Source: CAYRHS01 sp964424125 (GTDB taxonomy: Bacteria > Actinomycetota > Acidimicrobiia > IMCC26256 > JAOSJL01). Taken from it: a stretch of 17,668 nt of DNA. The stretch covers positions 1 to 17,668 of the forward strand of contig CAYRHS010000057.1 in the NCBI GenBank assembly GCA_964424125.1, given 5' to 3'. This document shows positions 14,067-17,668 of the stretch, piece after piece. Below the pieces are notes generated by a model that worked only from the letters and a program-made list of their open reading frames with translations, had not been told where the DNA came from and ran no database searches. The translations under genes were made by a program, and so were the position numbers. Numbering within the stretch: position 1 is the first letter of the stretch; every line of letters begins with the position of its first letter.

Positions 14067-14720
14067 TCAGGACGCCTCGAAGCGGAGCGACGTGGAGCCG
14101 ACACCGATCTCGTCGCCGTCCTGGAGCAGGTGCTCCTTGACGGACACCCCGTTCACGAGCGTCCCGTTCATCGAGCCCACGTCGCGGAGCACGAACCCCT
14201 CGGTAGCCGGCTTCACCTCGGCATGGTGCCGCGAGACGCGTGCGTCCTCGATGGGGATGGTCGAGTCCGGAACGCGCCCGATCGTCACCGTCTCGTCGGC
14301 CAGCGGGATGCGCCGGCCGTCGGGCAGCACGAGTGAGCCGACCAGCCCCAGTGCTCCCTCCACGATCCGGGCCTCGATCGAGCAGGTTCCGGTGCCGAGC
14401 TCGGGGTCCTCGACGAGGCGGACCTCGACGGGGCCGACGAAGCGATAGCCCTCGTCGCGGGCGTGCTCCCGCGCCTGGTCGGCGAGCTCCCGGGCGAGGA
14501 CGTCGTCGAAGCTCTCGAAGCGGTCGTAGTCGCGGGGCGAGATACCGACCGTGAAGTCGTTGGCCACGACCGTCCCGTGTACGCCGAGGGTGCGCCCGGC
14601 GTCGATCTCACGCACCAGCTTGCGGGCGATCTCCACGGGTTGGAGACCGCTCCGGAAGGCCTTGGAGAACGTGCCCTCGACGAGACGCTCCAGCCGGCGT
14701 TCGAAGCGCTGGGGTCCCAC
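14067..14720 (-). CDS. fhaA: DUF3662-FHA protein FhaA, short form
   Basis: A 217-residue protein with the N-terminal DUF3662 domain (about 1-115; GPQRFERRLERLVEGTFSKAF at the start) and a C-terminal FHA domain (about 143-215) showing TIGRVPDSTI, SRHHAEV (163-169) and GSMNGTLVNG (182-191). FhaA recognises phosphothreonines on PknB and on the MurJ pseudokinase region in mycobacteria, restraining lipid II export. The mycobacterial protein is about twice as long because of a disordered repeat linker; this one goes almost directly from DUF3662 to FHA. GTG 14720 is chosen because DUF3662 proteins begin just here and TACACT sits seven bases upstream; the open frame upstream has only weak coding sense. 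It heads the fhaA-fhaB-pstP-rodA-pbpA transcript. Confidence 0.93.
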   Translation of the reverse strand: MGPQRFERRLERLVEGTFSKAFRSGLQPVEIARKLVREIDAGRTLGVHGTVVANDFTVGISPRDYDRFESFDDVLARELADQAREHARDEGYRFVGPVEVRLVEDPELGTGTCSIEARIVEGALGLVGSLVLPDGRRIPLADETVTIGRVPDSTIPIEDARVSRHHAEVKPATEGFVLRDVGSMNGTLVNGVSVKEHLLQDGDEIGVGSTSLRFEAS

Positions 14721-14727
14721 GCCGCGG

Positions 14728-14733
14728 AGTGTA
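14728..14733 (-). promoter_or_regulatory. Candidate -10 box of leaderless fhaA and its operon
   Basis: TACACT on the minus strand lies exactly seven bases before GTG 14720. It is the only promoter-like element upstream of the fhaA-pbpA cluster within the 146-base gap and would drive at least five genes. Confidence 0.5.
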
Positions 14734-14779
14734 GCCAGCACCCCCCGAGGCCCCTGCGGCACGCGCCGGGCGAATTGCG

Positions 14780-14785
14780 TAGCCT
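14780..14785 (+). promoter_or_regulatory. Candidate -10 box of the MMPL transporter gene
   Basis: TAGCCT is preceded by TGCG, resembling an extended -10. Transcription would begin near 14792, leaving a leader of about 75 bases before ATG 14867. No clear -35 box is seen. Confidence 0.4.
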
Positions 14786-14797
14786 GTCGGTGCCGCA

Positions 14798-14816
14798 GTC
14801 ACTGTGACCGGGTCAC
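14798..14816 (+). promoter_or_regulatory. Overlapping palindromes, candidate operator of the MMPL gene
   Basis: GTCAC-T-GTGAC (14798-14808) and GTGACC-G-GGTCAC (14804-14816) are two perfect palindromes sharing their central GTGAC. The three alternating half-sites cover about +7 to +25 of the predicted transcript. That is a good place for a repressor of an efflux-type gene, but no regulator gene lies in the window. Confidence 0.4.
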
Positions 14817-14866
14817 ACGGCTCATGCAGGGGGCGCGGCGCGGGAAGGCTGGGGAGCGGGGGGGCG

Positions 14867-17569
14867 ATGCAGCGGCTCTGGAACGGTCTCGCCGGTGTGG
14901 TCGCGAAGCGCTCGAAGCTCGTGCTCGCGCTCGCGCTCCTGGTCACCGTGCTGCTGGCGCTCGGGATCCCTCGGCTCGAGTTCGAGACGAGCCAGGACTC
15001 GCTCATCGGCGAGGACGCGCCGGTGGCGGTCGACAACGCGAAGTTCCAGGAAGCGTTCGGCGGTGAGCCGATGCTTGTCCTCTTCTCGGCCAAAGAGGGT
15101 TCCGGCAAGGACGTCGTCGACCTGGTGGCGGACCCGGACAACGCGGAGGCACTCGCCGAGTTCGACCAGGAGCTGCGCGACACGGGGAAGTTCCACGCAG
15201 TGGTGAGCCCGCTGACGACGATGATCTTCGCCGCCAGCCAGACCGGGCCGGGGACCGCGATCTTCGCGAGCGCGACGGACTACGCCCCGGAGCTCGCGGC
15301 CGGCGAGGTCGCCCAGGGCGGCGGGTCCGACACCGACGCCCAGGAGACCGCGACCGCCGTGGCCGACGACCTGAAACAGCTGAACGCGGGGACGGTCACG
15401 CGTCTCAGCGCCGCGACGCCGGCGTTGCTGGAAGCAACCCAGCTCCAGAACATCGACGACCCGGTCGAGCACACCCAGAAGGCGATCGAGGTGCTCTCGG
15501 ACCGCACGCTCTCCGAGGCGCTTCTCTTCGAGAGCGACCCCGACGACCCGTCCCAGGTGCTCACCGACGACGGCGTTCCTGTGGTGCGGCCCATCCTGCG
15601 CGTGACCTACCCGAAGATCGACCAGGGCCTCATGGTCGTCGCCACCGAAGGCAACGCCGACATCGCCGATATGGGCGACGCCGCCGACACCGTGGTGGAC
15701 ATCGCGAAGAAGTACGAGAATCGATTCGACGGCTTCGAGCTGACCGTCGGTGGGCCACCCCAGCTCCTCCAGGACATCAACGACTACCTCCAGGAGGGCC
15801 TGGCCACCCTCGGAGGGCTGTCCTTCCTCGTCATGGTCGTGGTGCTGTTCTTCGTGTTCCGTGTCCGCTGGCGGCTCCTCTCACTCGTGATCGTGATCAT
15901 CGGCTCGATCTGGGGCTTCGGGATCATGGGCTTCCTCGGGATCCCGCTCACGCTGATCACGATTGCCGCGCTCCCGATCCTCATCGGGGTCGGCGTCGAC
16001 TTCTCGATCCAGGCGCACTCGCGCTTCGAGGAAGAGGTCGATCACGACGGGGACGCGTCCGGCGCGATGCACCGGCTCATGCGCAACCTCGCTCCGCCGC
16101 TCATGGTCGCAGCCCTCGCGGCCGTCGTCGGCTTCCTCGCGCTGAACATCTCGGAGGTGCCGCTCATCGGCAAGTTCGGCTCCATGCTGGCGATCGGCGT
16201 CTTCGCCCTGTTCGTCGCGGGCGTGACCGTCCCCACGTCGATCCTGGTCCTGCGGGAACGGCGCCGGCCGACTCCCCCGGGAGGCGCCCGCGTCCCGCAC
16301 GGGTTCCTGGAGCGCGTCGTGCGCTGGATGATGTTCGCGGCGCAGCGCTTCGTGCTGCCGATCGCGGTGGTCGGCGTCGTGGTCATCGTGCTCGGCCTCG
16401 TCTTCGAGGGCCGGTTCGTCATCCAGACCGATCCCGAGGAGTGGGTCCCCCAGGACAGCAACACGATCAAGAATCTCGAGACGCTCCAGGAGCGGGCGGG
16501 CTTCTCGTCGATCCTGGCGCTGCTGATCGAAGCCGACGACGTGACCTCGGACGATGTGTCGTCGTGGGCCCAGCAGTTCACGAACCAGCAGCTCGCCAAG
16601 CACGGGCCCGACGGTGACGACACGTTGAAGGACGTCAACAGCATGTACGGGGTCGCGTTCGACATCACCAAGACGCCGCCCGACCAGGCCTCGATGGACC
16701 TCCTCCTCGGCAAGGCCTTCGACGACCCGCCCGTTTACAACGTCGCGCCCGCGGACGTCGTGCACTCCACGATCACTCCCGACCGCAAGGAGGCCTCGCT
16801 CCAGTTCCCGATCGCCCCGGTCTCGCTCGGTGAGCGCGAGGTCTTGCTCGACGAGATCAAGGCCGATCTCGCACAGGCTCCCGGCACCGTGAACGTGGAC
16901 GTTCGGATCCAGGGCTTTCCCGAGGTCGGTGGACCTCCCGACGGGACCCAGGTCTCGTCGGCCGGGCTCGCCGCGGTCGGCGTGGAGCTCGTCAAGGCCC
17001 TCGAGTCGAACCGCCAGCTCATCACGTTCGCCGGGCTGGGCGCGGTGTCGCTGTGGCTCCTGATCTTCTACCGGCGGATCTGGAAGGTGATCCTGATCCT
17101 CATCCCGGTATTGATCGCGGTCGGGCTCTCGTCGGTGGTCACGTTCGCGACCGGGATCACCCTGAGCCCGATGACGACGGTCTCGGCGCCGTTGGTGATC
17201 GCGACCTGTACCGAGTTCGTCGTGCTGATCATGGCTCGATACGTGGAGGAACGCGAACGCGGCCTGTCCCCGGAGGAGGCGGTTGACGTCGGTGGCGTGC
17301 GGATCGGGCGCGCGTTCGTGGCGTCGGGCCTCACCACCGTCGGAGGCTTCATCGTCCTCGCGGTGTCGCCGTTCCCGCTGGTGTGGCAGTTCGGTGTGCT
17401 CGTGGCGCTCAACGTCCTCGTCGCCCTGATCAGCGCGCTGGTCGTGCTCCCGCCGCTACTCATGTGGGCCGACCGCCAACCGCGGCTCAAGTCGTTCGCT
17501 CCGGGGCCGAGGCCCGCCGAGATCGGCGCGACTCCTCCGCGGGAGCCGGTCGGCACCCCGGGCGCCTGA
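14867..17569 (+). CDS. MMPL/RND-family transporter (HAE3-like)
   Basis: A 900-residue protein with the two-fold RND layout. There is one membrane segment (about 17-34), a large outer domain (about 36-310), a bundle of five segments (about 312-500), a seventh segment (about 515-540), a second outer domain (about 545-745) and a last bundle (about 750-880). The first bundle carries GVGVDFSIQAHSRFEEE with D378, a family proton-relay position; the second has the matching CTEFVVLIMARYVEERERG without that Asp. Such proteins export lipids, hopanoids or hydrophobic compounds using proton-motive force; the substrate is unknown. ATG 14867 is chosen over an in-frame GTG at 14804 because the intervening Gly/Ser/Arg stretch looks non-coding and contains the palindromic site; GGGAG precedes the ATG. 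It diverges from fhaA. Confidence 0.93.
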   Translation: MQRLWNGLAGVVAKRSKLVLALALLVTVLLALGIPRLEFETSQDSLIGEDAPVAVDNAKFQEAFGGEPMLVLFSAKEGSGKDVVDLVADPDNAEALAEFDQELRDTGKFHAVVSPLTTMIFAASQTGPGTAIFASATDYAPELAAGEVAQGGGSDTDAQETATAVADDLKQLNAGTVTRLSAATPALLEATQLQNIDDPVEHTQKAIEVLSDRTLSEALLFESDPDDPSQVLTDDGVPVVRPILRVTYPKIDQGLMVVATEGNADIADMGDAADTVVDIAKKYENRFDGFELTVGGPPQLLQDINDYLQEGLATLGGLSFLVMVVVLFFVFRVRWRLLSLVIVIIGSIWGFGIMGFLGIPLTLITIAALPILIGVGVDFSIQAHSRFEEEVDHDGDASGAMHRLMRNLAPPLMVAALAAVVGFLALNISEVPLIGKFGSMLAIGVFALFVAGVTVPTSILVLRERRRPTPPGGARVPHGFLERVVRWMMFAAQRFVLPIAVVGVVVIVLGLVFEGRFVIQTDPEEWVPQDSNTIKNLETLQERAGFSSILALLIEADDVTSDDVSSWAQQFTNQQLAKHGPDGDDTLKDVNSMYGVAFDITKTPPDQASMDLLLGKAFDDPPVYNVAPADVVHSTITPDRKEASLQFPIAPVSLGEREVLLDEIKADLAQAPGTVNVDVRIQGFPEVGGPPDGTQVSSAGLAAVGVELVKALESNRQLITFAGLGAVSLWLLIFYRRIWKVILILIPVLIAVGLSSVVTFATGITLSPMTTVSAPLVIATCTEFVVLIMARYVEERERGLSPEEAVDVGGVRIGRAFVASGLTTVGGFIVLAVSPFPLVWQFGVLVALNVLVALISALVVLPPLLMWADRQPRLKSFAPGPRPAEIGATPPREPVGTPGA

Positions 17570-17602
17570 GCGGATCCCGGTCGGGTCCGGCCGGGCGGTT
17601 GC

Positions 17603-17608
17603 TACATT
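17603..17608 (+). promoter_or_regulatory. Candidate -10 box of the tRNA-Leu gene
   Basis: TACATT lies nine bases before the predicted first base of the tRNA, giving a start one to three bases upstream of the mature 5' end. No -35 match is evident. Confidence 0.45.
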
Positions 17609-17617
17609 GCGAGGCCC

Positions 17618-17668
17618 GGGCGAGTGGCGGAATTGGCAGACGCGCAGGCTTCAGGTGCCTGTGTCCGC
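17618..17668 (+). tRNA. tRNA-Leu (anticodon CAG), 3' part cut by window edge
   Basis: Fifty-one bases are visible. The 5' acceptor strand is GGGCGAG (17618-17624), then TG, and the D arm contains GCGGAATTGGCAGACGCGC, typical of leucine tRNAs. The anticodon stem CAGGC (17645-17649) pairs with GCCTG (17657-17661) around the loop TTCAGGT, giving anticodon CAG at 17652-17654, which reads the CUG codon abundant in this genome. The long variable arm begins at the edge; the T arm and acceptor 3' strand are outside, so the acceptor pairing is unchecked. Confidence 0.93.

Noticed and set aside
14804..14866. Upstream GTG start for the MMPL transporter
   Set aside because: The 21 extra residues are Gly/Ser/Arg-rich, unlike family N-termini, and overlap the palindromic site; ATG 14867 starts the expected cytoplasmic end.
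1..17668. Defence system, CRISPR array, phage or insertion sequence
   Set aside because: No spaced repeats, transposase, integrase, nuclease-helicase or toxin-antitoxin motifs are seen; gene order is that of a conserved chromosomal core.

Overview
This is a very GC-rich chromosomal window from an actinobacterium. An uncultured or deep-branching member of the Acidimicrobiia fits best, but that placement is inferred from gene order, many GTG starts and promoter style; no marker gene settles it. Nearly all of the window is coding, and no stretch over 300 bases lacks a gene. I see no insertion sequence, phage gene, CRISPR array or other mobile element.

Left part (1-4855): a minus-strand thiol-redox pair, ccdA followed by a membrane-anchored TlpA/ResA-like redoxin cut by the window edge, is probably the front of a cytochrome c maturation cluster. 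Next come a plus-strand membrane GAF-histidine kinase with no response regulator beside it, then a divergent pair made of a hotdog thioesterase (minus) and a thiolase (plus) sharing a 156-base control region.

Middle and right part (4934-14720): a small membrane zinc-ribbon-like protein, then crgA, a DUF881 protein, pabA/trpG, pknB, pbpA, rodA, pstP, fhaB and fhaA. This is nearly the gene order and orientation of the Mycobacterium tuberculosis Rv0011c-Rv0020c block near the replication origin. Two differences stand out: there is no pknA, and a mutY adenine glycosylase sits between pabA and pknB. On the minus strand fhaA, fhaB, pstP, rodA and pbpA are tightly packed, with GTGA start/stop overlaps at pstP/rodA and rodA/pbpA. 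pknB follows after 63 bases with its own promoter-like element, and mutY is coupled to pknB by a one-base gap. Together these genes link peptidoglycan synthesis (RodA polymerase plus PbpA transpeptidase) to Ser/Thr phosphorylation (PknB, PstP) and phosphothreonine reading (FhaA, FhaB), with CrgA as a division-site partner.

Right edge (14867-17668): a large MMPL/RND transporter diverges from fhaA, and the window ends inside a tRNA-Leu(CAG) gene.

Most of the window is conserved housekeeping sequence, and I found no gene set that looks like a new system. The most interesting signals are non-coding. TAnnnT boxes lie 6-9 bases before several start codons, suggesting leaderless mRNAs. A perfect DnaA box with variants lies between two convergent gene ends next to crgA. 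Palindromes lie at the predicted transcription starts of the MMPL and thiolase genes. crgA and the DUF881 gene start only 12 bases apart, back to back.
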